A stretch of 48,500 nucleotides of DNA from Sperchopsis tessellata (GCA_033557685.1 JAWQRN010000031.1:1-48500); one strand, 5' to 3'; shown: positions 10,975 through 20,639, numbered from the stretch's first letter. Numbers and translations: made by a program. Notes: a model not told the origin generated them from the sequence alone.

Positions 10975-11624
10975 GTTTGAGGGGGAAGTTAACAACCACT
11001 ATTGAATAATATTTTTGTTCATTTATTTCACACCCTGCCATCCCAACTTTGAAATATTAAATCGCATTCCCTACCCTGTGATACATCATTTTAAAGAAGC
11101 CGTCTCGTAGCTAAGTACTAGGCTACTAAGCGTGGGGTCTTGGGTTCGAGTCCCAGAGGCGGTCGGCTTTTTGTGATTAGGGAAAAGTCTTTGTATGCTC
11201 GTCTTCCGGGAGGGACGTAAAACAGTGGGTCTCATGTATTATAGGTAAAATGAAGACCACTTACATGTAAAAGAACCCAATTCCAGTTGGAACATTGGAT
11301 GCGGAAAAATTCCCAGGTGAGAGAGCCTAATCCCTGCCGTCGGTGATTGGCTATAGCAGCAGAAATTTGACGAAGTTAAATAAACAAACGCTTAAAAAGA
11401 AAATAATTTTATTAAATGTGTTCCTTTATCAGATCTGAAGTGGGCAAAAAGGGAAGTTCAAAACCATTATTGAATATTTATTCGCGATTTAATTTTTTTT
11501 TAGAAAGAGGCCCTTTAAAATGATGTATCACAAGGTAAGGAATGCCAGTTGAGATTCCAAAGTTGGGGTGAAGGGGTTTATCGAAAAGGTTATTAGATAG
11601 TGGTTTTGAATTCCCCCTTGAAAT
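10975..11624. mobile_element. Foldback element interrupted by a SINE
   Basis: A left arm at 10979-11098 and a right arm at 11509-11620 are inverted copies of each other. GGGGGAAGTTAACAACCACT pairs with AGTGGTTTTGAATTCCCCC, CCCTGCCATCCCAACTTTG with CAAAGTTGGGGTG, and GTGATACATCATTTTAAAG with CTTTAAAATGATGTATCAC. Between the arms lie the SINE at 11100-11389 and a further direct partial copy of the arm end (GGGAAGTTCAAAACCATTATT at 11450). The element has no coding capacity. Its superfamily is not clear, because neither end shows a recognised terminal motif. Confidence 0.75.
11100..11389 (+). mobile_element. SINE with tRNA-like head, most complete + copy
   Basis: The head contains a good RNA polymerase III B box, GGTTCGAGTCC at 11143-11153, and an A-box-like TAGCTAAGTACTAGG near 11108; the copy at 41.4-41.7 kb has the better A box, TTAGCTCAGTGG. 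The body follows (GTGATTAGGGAAAAGTC, TCTTCCGGGAGGGACG, AGAACCCAATTCCAGTTGG, GCCTAATCCCTGCC) and the end is GTTAAATAAACAAAC. TTAAAGAA before and TTAAAAAGAA after look like a target duplication. The insertion splits a foldback element and is therefore younger than it. Confidence 0.85.
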
Positions 11625-12430
11625 CTAAATTGATGTTTTTGCTCAAAATCGTGTCCATTTCAAATCCAGCGTTATTCGGTGTAGCTAATTTTCAAACGAA
11701 TTTACGAAGGTACTGCATAATAACAGCTTCACTATAATTTTGTCAATGGAGTAGATTGTTTTACCTTGACATTAGTACATGTGAGAGTACATCTCTCCTT
11801 TTATATCTTGCAAATATAAGCAGCGCAAATATACCCATTTGTGCAGATTGAACCAAAGATTTCCCATGTAATAACAAGTATGTCTACCAAACTTTTTACT
11901 TACCTTAAAAACTAAATTGATTATTAGTAAGATAGTCTCAACATCTAAACTTTTATGGCACCGAATATATTTTTCAAAAGCAAACTTGATTTGGTAATGT
12001 ATAAATAAAAATGCATTATTTAGTTGCTAAAACATATGTATAATATCTAATCGTAGTTACCGAAATTTTATATATAAGTAGAAGAGAGTAACTTAACTTG
12101 GGACACTTTCAATTACCTGTTCTTTTAATATTTCTTGTATAGTAACAGTTATCAAAACAACTCAAAATTAATACTTTTAATTTTTATAGAAATAAGGTAT
12201 ATTTTTTGTTAATATATTCAAATTTTTAATTAAAAATAAAGTTACAAGCACTTGGGTAATGCTTGTAAATTGAGAATCACTAATATACATCATGAAATAT
12301 TAATTAAAATATAAAACTAATGTAATATTCAATGTTTCAATATTATTATTAACATATATTAATAAAATATAACTTAAAAAACTAAATAAATAAAAACTCT
12401 AGAGCATAAGTGTAATAGACTTCCACATTC
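11625..12430. other. Intron spacer, nothing recognised
   Basis: AT-rich, especially 12100-12400. There is no coding similarity. Confidence 0.45.
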
Positions 12431-12439
12431 ATATAGATA

Positions 12440-13020
12440 ATCTATATGAATGTTGTTTCTGAGTGGAAACGTGTGGAGGGTCTGATAAGTGCCGACGTTC
12501 GGTCTACTGCTGCATGGAACATTTTCAAGGTGAGCGATGGTACTTTATCGAATGAAGTCAATATACTGATTCAAACTTGGCCGGATGATGCTTATATAGG
12601 TGAGGACTGGAGTGGGGGATTTGCACTAGGGCGGAGCCGTTCCATTTGTACAGTTGTTATCGAGTGCAGGAGAAGAGAAATGAGCGAGGGTGATCCTCCA
12701 AGCGGTGGGAAGTTGAAAAACATCGTTCCTATTAATATTGTTGGGGCGATTATAAACCTTGGAAAATAAGAAGGCTCATGAGCCAGGAAGTTAGTATTTT
12801 GTAACATAATGGTATGACATCTTTCATGATGATGTTCAGTCCCGGCTGATTATTAATCAACCAAGACGATTAAACGAATAGCAATTGTGCACTTAGTTTT
12901 TCGATAAAGACCTTACAACAAGACACCTGATAAACCCCTTTGCTTTGCAACAGGATGACATCTCTTGAAGAAGAGAGAACTTGCGAAATCTTTTGAACTG
13001 GGGAGGATACTGTTTTTTCA
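12440..13020 (-). mobile_element. Penelope-like element fragment, - strand
   Basis: On the - strand from 13020 down the sequence reads VQKISQVLSSSRDV, then LLQSKGVYQVSC and KVFIEKL. This is the RT-to-GIY-YIG linker and the start of the endonuclease (GVYxIPC...YIG in intact relatives). After a decayed stretch comes NNINRNDVFQL near 12720, matching the NNFNRDDG motif close to the C-terminus of Penelope endonucleases. The 3' tail follows, with CCTATATAAG at 12600-12591 and a hammerhead-like GGNCGAA.CGTCGG core ending near 12490. The 107-codon + strand ORF at 12446-12769 is antisense to this and not a gene. Confidence 0.8.
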
Positions 13021-13275
13021 GGAATGCACCCATCGCTGTCAAAAATACTCCTGAGGTGAAAGCAACAGCTTATCTACCATTCATCAAGGATTCAACGGAC
13101 AAAATTGCACGCATTACTGAGAAAATTTGATATTAAAACAGTATTCTTCCCAATCCAAAAGATTTCGCAAGTTCTTCTTCAAAAGATGTCATCCCGTTAC
13201 AAAGTGAAGGGGTTTATCGGGTCCCTTGTATCATCAGTACTTATCGGGCCTCTACATGGCTTTAAAGCATTTTTT
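13021..13275 (+). mobile_element. Penelope-like element fragment, + strand, internally deleted
   Basis: The + strand reads KATAYLPFIKDSTDKIARIT, then after a frameshift KFDIKTVFFPIQKISQVLL and, after another, SSKDVIPLQSEGVYRVPC. This is the region joining the Penelope reverse transcriptase to its GIY-YIG endonuclease. Directly after VPC the sequence jumps to the tail block ACTTATCGGGCCTCTACATGG, so nearly all of the endonuclease is deleted. The segment 13140-13232 is an inverted copy of 12925-13016. The two fragments therefore lie head to head. Confidence 0.8.
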
Positions 13276-13479
13276 ATATCTACAACACATTTAATGTTGG
13301 ACATTTTTCTACCACGATATGTTTTATATTTCATCTCCCAATGTACAAATCAGATAATGAGATGGAAGTCACGATTCATAGGATATTTTATTAAGAACTT
13401 CTAGATTTCTTTAGGATTACACAAGAATTTATATAACTGTAGACCCAAGGAGGATCCATTTCACTACAGCTCGACAACT

Positions 13480-13745
13480 ATGCCATGGCAGCAAGACTCG
13501 CAGGGAGAAATAATAGCTTTAGTCAGAAAATGGAACGAAAAACATTTCAAGGGGGTACTATGAGTACACTTAGCGTAGAAAATTTTCCAGATATATTAAT
13601 ATATTGCGGCCAGATAATTTGCTCCTAAAATCCACGTTTAACTTTACAAGAACTAATTTTTAGACAGATCTCTCTAGACAAGTTAAATTCCCAACCATTA
13701 CCAATAAGAAGTGGTACTGAGCAACTACCTACTCTGTCATAGTTG
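13480..13745 (+). repeat. Dispersed repeat, also at 40240-40530, unclassified
   Basis: Blocks shared in order with 40240-40530 include ACATTTCAAGGGGGTACTAT / ACATTTCAAGAAGGTACTAT, then TACACTTA, CTAAAATCC, ACAAGRACTRATTTTTA and GACAA. Similarity looks like two-thirds identity over about 250 bp. No protein family was recognised in any frame, and the ends of the unit were not found. Confidence 0.55.
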
Positions 13746-14079
13746 TCGGTCTGTAAATCCTGCTAATCTAGATGTCCTGAAATTTTCTTAGAACAATAAG
13801 TAATACTTATAATGTAACATTTTTTCTTTAGTTTATTATATTTGAATTAGATTTTCAAATAATTTTTTCAAAAATGTATCTTAAAAATGTGGAAATATCC
13901 CCAAAATGGTTTTAATTGAAATTCTGCTGAAATTTTTAGAAAGCTAAATAAACTACTGAAGGAATATACTTATTAATTATATGCAAGAAAAAACCTTTTT
14001 AATTTGTTGTGTGTAGTTTGTTATTTTGTGCTATTTAACTTTGTTCCCTACTAATCATATTAACATTTGATTAATTTAG
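13746..14079. other. Intron end, nothing recognised
   Basis: AT-rich intron sequence leading to the acceptor at 14079. Confidence 0.5.
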
Positions 14080-14163
14080 CAAATGCTTACTACATCATCT
14101 AGTGCAGCCTCCTCATTAACCGAAGTTGCTTTAAAACCAAAGAATAAAAAGAAAAAGAGAAAG
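14080..14163 (+). CDS. Coiled-coil protein, internal exon 4 of 5 visible
   Basis: This exon has 28 codons in phase 0, with acceptor TTAATTTAG (ends 14079) and donor AAG|GTATAA at 14164. The translation is QMLTTSSSAASSLTEVAL followed by the basic run KPKNKKKKRK. The serine/threonine-rich stretch is likely disordered; the lysine run could be a nuclear localisation signal or a nucleic-acid or membrane contact, which is inference only. The donor is weaker than the others (GTATAA). Frame and phase agree with the flanking exons, and the basic tail continues into the last exon. Confidence 0.7.
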
Positions 14164-14401
14164 GTATAATGTATTCTGGGATATTATAGGTCAATTTAAT
14201 GAGAATGGTTCCTGGAAATTTCTGAAATTATCTTAAAATATATGTTGTAAGAATGGTAAAATCAGTGAAAATGGAACTACTATCATTAAATTAACTATTT
14301 ATTTTTACATTATTGCATGTTTTTTTGTTCAGGTTTAATTTTTAAAAGTTTATTTTATAATGTATTTATGAAAAGTCTTATTAGACTGCAATTATTTTTA
14401 A

Positions 14402-14641
14402 CCCTTTCTCTGTGAAGTTAAAGAAATAACAAGCGCTATCCGTATGCGAAGTTAGGGAAATTGTAAAACGTACATATACAGACTTAGCAAATTAGAATAG
14501 CTTTGTACATATAAATACGAACATAGCATGGAATAATATATATCCCCGTATATTATACGTGTACAGCACACATATATTTACAGGAATAGCACTATACAAT
14601 GTACTTTGGAAAACATATTTATGGACATAGCGGCGAAAGGG
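14402..14641. mobile_element. piggyBac-type MITE, 240 bp
   Basis: TTAA duplications at 14398-14401 and 14642-14645 flank an element that starts CCCTTTCTCTGTGAAG and ends CATAGCGGCGAAAGGG. The TTAA target site and short CCCTTTC...GAAAGGG inverted ends are those of piggyBac. Its right end closely matches the right end of the dead piggyBac at 21971-24377 (CATAGCGAAAGGC then TTAA), so it is probably a deletion derivative of that family. It has no coding capacity and lies in the last intron of the coiled-coil gene. Confidence 0.9.
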
Positions 14642-15084
14642 TTAAAGGGTTGCTACCTTGAACAAACTTGAAATTCTATTCCTTAACTTTTCATAAATAA
14701 AGATTGATTTATATGCAAGGCTTTTTAAATTTGGGTACAATAACTGATCAAATTGTTTTCGATGTATGTCCAGGTGCTGTTGAAGTTTCTGGCTCAATAC
14801 ATGGCTATATTTTGCAATTTAATATGTTTTCACCGAGTTTGTTACTATATTAATAATGAAATTAGAATGTTAACATATCTAGTACAATTTTTTTCCTGGT
14901 AATGTAAGATAGTGACAATATTTCGCAATATAATAGTTTATTAATATTATTCATGACCAGTTTTTTGAAAATATGTGTTGCTGAACTAACCAAATTTTAC
15001 AAACCTTGGATTTTTTTTATTTACAATAAAAGAAGCTTCTAAAAAAATATTTTAATAACTAATATGAGTTCTTTTGTGTTTTAG

Positions 15085-15099
15085 AATGCAGGCAAGTAA
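15085..15099 (+). CDS. Coiled-coil protein, last coding exon (stop)
   Basis: After the acceptor TTTTGTGTTTTAG (ends 15084) the frame continues NAGK and stops at TAA 15097-15099, extending the basic tail to KNKKKKRKNAGK. Only four codons are coding; the rest of the exon would be 3' UTR. The evidence is the good polypyrimidine tract and acceptor, phase agreement and a sensible end. An alternative is that the donor at 14164 is not used and the protein ends by read-through at the GTA TAA stop two codons after KKRK. Confidence 0.5.
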   Translation, partial: NAGK

Positions 15100-16835
15100 T
15101 AGAAGGTGAGAACATTAGCTAATAGTAATATTTCAAACAATATACAACAGAACTAGTTTGGCAAAAATTTATATCATATTTAGTTTTAATTAATTATACC
15201 TTCCATGATTTGTTAACACTTAATATATTCAATTAAATAATATTCACTATTGTCCTTCTTGTTATGTTTTAAATTAACCGTGATATTCATTCCTTTTTTT
15301 ATGTATTAATAATCATAGTGCAATAATTTAAATATTTTTTTGTTTTCATCATAAACAACAGGCAGAAATCGAGGAACATTACTTTAAAAACCTGATACTA
15401 ATGAGTTATGTATTATTTTCTTGTTTAATTTATACCATTGAAATATTTTAAAACTGTTTTTTATTGTAATTATTGATTTATTTATTTTTTATCAGATTTA
15501 TATTTTATTTTGTTTGCTGTTCAATTTGACAAATGTTATGTGTTATTTATTATATGCGTTATATCTCTTGAAAATGTGACTTTGTGACAAATACATTATA
15601 TTTGTAGTTATAAGTGTATACACACCACAAATCAAATATTATTTAAAACTATTCCGCTGGTCAAAAATAATTATCGATGATACTTAGATCATAATTTTCT
15701 ATTTTTGAATAATTCGAATACAGCGTAGGTGTTTACTTTTTGTGAGTAGGTCATTAAACAATCATAATTTCGGTCATAAGTGATTTCAACATCCCATTAA
15801 AATCTACTGAAATAAACGGGTTATTTTTTACATAAAATGTCATTTATCATTTCTTTGATTTCCATTTTTAATCATATCATAATCTGTTTGATAGTATTTA
15901 TTATATCATTAAGAACACTTCCTCATACTTATACTCCAATATTGTAACACTGTCCGTTAACAAATTAAATTTGCTATTCACTGTTGTGTGTTACCTATCA
16001 TTTGTGTGCGCATTTAATGTAATAATAGAATTAATAATTATAAAACGCAATACTTTGAACTGTGCATCTAAAAGAAACTAAGGTCTATACTGAACATAAT
16101 AAAAATAGCTTAAAGTTATGTTGCTTACAAGTCCATATTTGATTTCCACCATTGTTCTTCGCTATTCTATTTTAATTAGCAAATCATTGAACTCGAATAG
16201 TTGTTATGTTTAACTGTTCCTAATTCTAAATTCATAATTTGAATGGTTTTTAAAATAATGTAGATGAAAACCAGTATATCTTCTTTGACTTTTTTTTTAT
16301 TTTGACTATTCTTAACGAATGTAACAAACTGCAATAAAAACAAAAATCTATTTTGTACTAAAATTGTGATATTTCACCTTTTCTGCCTGTATGTGTTTAT
16401 TACAATAAACTTGTATACTGTTATTATCTAGAATTAATATTTAATTTTCTATACTAATATGTATTATCATTTATTTGTAATAATATAAATTGTAAATATA
16501 TTCTCGCAACTAAACGATGTTTAAATCGACAAATGATGCTTTAACTACAGAGAGAGAAAAATATCTCGAAGACTATTGTGTATTTTGCTTAACCATTTAG
16601 TTTTGTATCTGAACTAAAAATTTGTTAAAAACTATAAAAAATAAATTAAAAAGTAACGATTTGCTTATGTAAACATTAGTCATAGTATTTTCTTATTAAG
16701 GGATGGAGATAATGATTATTATTAGTTAGTTTGCATTACTGATTATATACAATATAATGAATATGATTAATAAAATATTTGTAAATTAAGTTGATTTTGA
16801 TGTATTATTTTTCATATTATGACTTCCACAAAAAT
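15100..16835 (+). other. Probable 3' UTR and downstream flank of the coiled-coil gene
   Basis: AT-rich, with no recognised transposon. Several AATAAA hexamers occur (for example near 16333, 16403 and 16770), but none can be chosen as the poly(A) signal from sequence alone. Confidence 0.35.
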
Positions 16836-16839
16836 AAAC

Positions 16840-17390
16840 AGTCGGTCAGACAAATTTCCAATGGAATAGATGTTCAAGGAGTATACTCCGTTCAGTTCTA
16901 GTAAACCTTTTCACAGGCATTCCTCTTACATATTCTGGCAAGACATACACCTAAGTATTATTTGAAATGAACTTGCTCTTGTAGGTATGGGCATATTTCA
17001 CACAAGTGACGATGTATGTTGACAGTATGGTGAACATATTTTCGTCTCTACAGCTCTGATACCAGCAGAGACCACATAAAGCTATCAGTGCACGTTTCTG
17101 TAATATTAAGTTTCGTTGCACACCAGAGGAGGCTCTCCACAACAATATGCCATAAGAGGCCACACTATGGAAGTTGGAGTAATACTCGAATCTTGCACAT
17201 TCATGAGGTCCTATTGCCTTCATGCTACGGATACTATACAATTCCACCTGCAGTCTCCACACATGGTATTAACATGCTGAAACCAGTTTAATTTGTTGTC
17301 CACCCAAAAATCCAGCAATTCAACATAAACCACCTGGGCAGCCGGCAATGTTGTAAAATTCATAATGTTTATTCTCACTTATTTATGCAT
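16840..17390 (-). pseudogene. Jockey-type LINE reverse transcriptase, 3' half remnant
   Basis: From 17390 down, the - strand reads FWVDNKLNWFQHVNTMCG, which matches the FLGxxxDxxLxWxxHI block after the RT active site. After a frameshift comes LQVELYSIRSMKAIGPHECA RF, YYSNFHSVASYGILLW (compare YxxxFHSxLxYGIxxWG) and ILQKRALIALCG (compare QKRAIRxxxG), then YQSCRD. These are consecutive landmarks of the thumb and C-terminal region of Jockey-clade ORF2. The catalytic core is missing and stops follow TYKSKFISNNT. It lies just downstream of the coiled-coil gene. Confidence 0.85.
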
Positions 17391-18084
17391 TGTATATTCA
17401 CTTGATCAGTTTTGACTTTCTACTCACCCCCCATTACTCTTACAAAAATCTCTCCACTGCTTTCTATTTACTGCCAAAGTTTTGGCCACTTCCAGACCCT
17501 GCCGCTCTTTTCACATATTTTTGCTATTGTATTAATTCATGTGCCCGCTGGTCTCCCTTGTACCCTTGCCCCATGTATTTTTGCTATAATTTATGATATT
17601 ATGTCCAAACTTTTCATGACAGGTGGGGTACAGAAAAAACAAGTCGACTGCATCCAGTTACAAGGACAACGGGTGCCACCCTAACACCCTGTATGTCCCA
17701 TGCAGTTCACAACCCAACACCACAAAAATAGTAATTTAGTTCTTCTGCCAACATTTTTGACCATATTTTGTTGTATTTTACGTGGCCCTAAACTCAACAT
17801 CTTAGTGCAAAAATTGCATGCCATTTAGCTGCCTTTCTAATGACCTAAAAGTACTACTTTTTTTCTTCCTGCATAAAAACTTTTAGGAAAATAACATAAA
17901 CAAGGACGCCAGCTTTTGTAACACTTTGAACTACAATTTGGTCCTTTTGTTAAGAGACGATAACGGAAAACCTTGCGCGTGTTTCTGATTCATTGCTAAA
18001 CTGTATCTACAATACACGAATATGCACTGAAATCCAACCAAGTAACCTGTTGTAGCTGTAAGGAAGGTGGATTATTTACGGACA
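17391..18084. other. C-rich spacer, nothing recognised
   Basis: 17400-17700 is unusually pyrimidine-rich on the + strand and gives overlapping chance ORFs in two frames. The motif TATTTTTGCTAT occurs at 17515 and 17576, about 60 bp apart. No family was recognised. Confidence 0.4.
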
Positions 18085-18130
18085 AGTAACAACAAGCGTA
18101 GTTTAAAATAAAGAGTATATATATATATAA
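18085..18130 (+). repeat. Short shared repeat with TA run (also 47048-47082)
   Basis: AAGCGTAGTTTAAAATAAAG followed by GTATATATATATATA is nearly repeated at 47048-47082. The parent element is unknown. Confidence 0.5.
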
Positions 18131-18339
18131 GGAAAAGTTACTTTGCAATTTAAATTGACATATTAGGTAATCACTGGACCCTGGGATGCATTTCACGCTT
18201 GTCAGCCAAGGATACCTATGCTTAAACCTCATCTGTAGATAATATAAGATAAAAATTTAATGCACGTGATGGCGTTATAAAAATGCGTGCTGCCATCTTT
18301 TGGCGTAAAGATAAACGAACCCTAATTTTAGAGCAAACA

Positions 18340-18690
18340 GTTAAACTTTTTCCGGCGAATGACAGGTGGAAGAACTTGCATGCTGCAAAATTGTAGAATC
18401 GCCCAACAATATCAATAGGGACGATGGTTTTCAACTACCAATTGCTTTGCTAATCTCCCTCTCTCATTTCTCTCCTGCACTCAGCAACAATCACCCGAAC
18501 GCAGCGGTCATGCGCTACTGTGCATCCACAGCTCCAGTCCTTGCCTATATAAGCATGATTAAATTCATTCATTGAAGTAACATCACTCGCCTTGAAAATG
18601 TCCCTTGCAACAGTGAACGAAACATCGGAACTTGTAATATCCTCTACACGGTTTACACCCAGAAACAACATTCATACAAATTCTATAGTG
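18340..18690 (+). mobile_element. Penelope-like element 3' end, + strand
   Basis: The start encodes NNINRDDGFQLP (18402-18437), the conserved near-C-terminal motif of Penelope GIY-YIG endonucleases, preceded by a decayed helix. The non-coding tail follows, with CCTATATAAGC at 18544-18554 and a hammerhead-like core: a degenerate CTTGAAAA, GTCC at 18600, a loop, then GAACGAAACATCGG. It ends with the CTCTACACGG and ACAACATTCAT blocks shared by the other copies. The reverse-transcriptase part is absent. Confidence 0.8.
18546..18552 (+). promoter_or_regulatory. TATA-like box in Penelope 3' tail
   Basis: TATATAA lies ~50 bp upstream of the hammerhead-like core. The same box sits at the matching place in the - strand copy (12599-12593). 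Its conservation suggests a promoter inside the Penelope terminal repeat; activity is unproven. Confidence 0.4.
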
Positions 18691-18989
18691 TTTATAATTC
18701 AAGGTCGGACTTAGACATTTTGAATGTGTATGGTATCTAACGTAGCTGGAGAAGCTATTAACACAATCCAACAGAACATTTGAATTAACTTCGGAGGAAA
18801 ATAAAAGTAATGACACTGTAGACATTTACTATGAGATTGTAGCGATGAAACAACAAATAGATCAAAAACTTAAAATTCTACTTCTATTTTACAAACTGCA
18901 GTATAATTATCAAACTTAAATATTCCACATTTTTCTGAAATAGACTGGCCTGACCCCACTTTAAAAAATTGTACATGTCAATCATTTAT

Positions 18990-19360
18990 TAAGTGCTCAA
19001 AGAACTTAGAGTAGTATATGTCAAAATTCCAAACAAATGGTTTGTCATATGAGACACCCAAAAACAAAATCCTTTATGCAATACGTGCATGAACACATAT
19101 GCATAGCACGCATCCAAAATATTTCTAACATTTGGTCGGTAAGTGTTCGAAGAAATTACTTTTGGAACCAGGCTTTCAATATATGATTTCCAATTTTGAG
19201 GACCATCAATATTTAATCCCAAAAAATTAGCAGAACCCGAGGAGGTAAACCTATCCTCCTCAATACTAATGCTTAAGCCCTCCGTTGCTGTTCTGGCACT
19301 ACAGTGTCTTGGATGTGTTCAACTGTAACTCGTTGGTCCTGAACCATTTTTGACGTGATG
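18990..19360 (-). pseudogene. LINE reverse transcriptase fragment (Jockey-like)
   Basis: From about 19290 down, the - strand reads LSISIEEDRFTSSGSANFLG then LNIDGPQNWKSYIESLVPKV, fitting the FLGLxIDxxLxWxxHIExLxxK block of Jockey-type RTs. After a degraded stretch come YAYVFMHVLHKGFCFWVSH (compare YYALFHSxLxYGIxFWG) and FGILT. Active-site motifs are absent, and the fragment stops near 18990. It is a different copy from the one at 16840-17390, with little nucleotide identity visible by eye. Confidence 0.6.
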
Positions 19361-20630
19361 AATTATATTGTTTTCAAGGTCTTTGTTGTCTGTTCCGTTA
19401 ATTGCAATGTGCATATATGGATGTTGTACTGCAGAGATCTATATATCGAAAAATATCAATACACGTTCTAGGTATCATCAAGACTTTACCTGTAAATGGA
19501 GATAATTACGAAAAAGCTTAGAAAGTCGTGTGCAATAGGTATAACAATCCCCATTTACTAACAATGCAATACCTAGCTTGGCCAATTTTCACACAAACCA
19601 TCCTTAACTTATTTTCATATTTATTGATAAAAAATGTCAATGCTTATACGAAAATCTCGTAACATCCAACATGTGGAATTTGTTTTTGTTAATCATCCTT
19701 TATGTTTGTTAGATCAAACTACACTTCCATTGTTTAAAAATCAACTCAAGGATAGATAATTCATTCTTATAAACAGTTAGCAGAATTTATAGGAGCGCAG
19801 TGCAGCATAAAAGAAGTTTCTTCAGACTGTGGACATATTTACGCAAGTTCGGGATCCATCAAAAAAAGAGAAAAACTGAATTTTTAGCTACTTCAACACT
19901 GCAGTGTGTCCTTTGGGCAAAAGTACTCATATCTTGTACAAATGCTACAAATTTCAAACCTTTTTTTGTACCTGAAAAACAGCGCAGTACTGTTAAAAAC
20001 TCTGAATATATGATTCAACTGTCTATCTGTCGGACACTTATCAGGTAAATGCACCTCCAAAAGTTGTTGCAAAACTGCATCATACCAAAATTCATGCGAA
20101 TTCAAATGAACCTGCTAATTCTTCAGAAACAATACACTCACATACTCCAGATATGATGATACATCTTCAAATCATATGGTTTTAAATTTCTTTCATGTTT
20201 GGAAGACTATTCTTATGGGCACTGCAGTTATTCAGAAGTTTGATTCTTTAGACAGAATTTACCTCGCAAAAGCAATCAAGTTCTCATCTTTAGTTTAGAA
20301 CACAAGGATTGGCAGATAGGTTAGACTTACACAGCGGTGTCAAACTTATGTTGACAAAAAGAAATTGGGGAATCAAATACTGTGCGAGTAGAAAATGTAA
20401 AATGCAAACAACATTGTTTACCTTCCCATTCAAAGGATGGCATTGGGTACTACCTAGATCTGTGTTCAGAAATATTTTCTCCGACTGGAAAAAAACTGCA
20501 TGCATCGGTTCAGGCTGCCTAATTGTGAGTGAATAAGTCTCTTTGGAGCCCATGCAAAAAAACCAATATACCAGCTTTCGGCTTCACTAAGTGGGTGAAT
20601 ACGAATAATTCAAATTCAAAAACTTAATAC
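19361..20630. other. Unassigned, possibly old retroelement sequence
   Basis: The composition is richer in GC than the host introns, and chance ORFs occur on both strands (19800-20105 and 20290-20553). It precedes a BEL/Pao fragment, so it may be its decayed upstream part. One + frame at 20385 shows YCASRKCKMQTTLFTFP, which superficially recalls the start of a THAP zinc finger, but the remaining zinc ligands were not found. Confidence 0.35.
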
Positions 20631-20639
20631 ATATGGTTT

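Noticed and set aside
11100..11165. Possible tRNA gene (A and B boxes)
   Set aside because: The same head is attached to a constant body and tail in several copies, and a clean cloverleaf acceptor stem does not close. It is a SINE head.
12446..12769. 107-codon + strand ORF
   Set aside because: It is antisense to a Penelope-like 3' end. The matching copy at 18450-18671 shows no conserved protein in this sense, and the real signal (NNINRDDG) is on the other strand.
13105..13404. 99-codon + strand ORF
   Set aside because: Only its first ~35 codons match a known protein (the Penelope RT-endonuclease linker), and two frameshifts are needed to follow it. The rest is non-coding tail and flank.
20309..20536. 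Possible THAP zinc finger from YCASRKCKMQTTLFTFP
   Set aside because: The later cysteine and histidine ligands and the AVPTIF-type end are not found, and the surrounding frame breaks.
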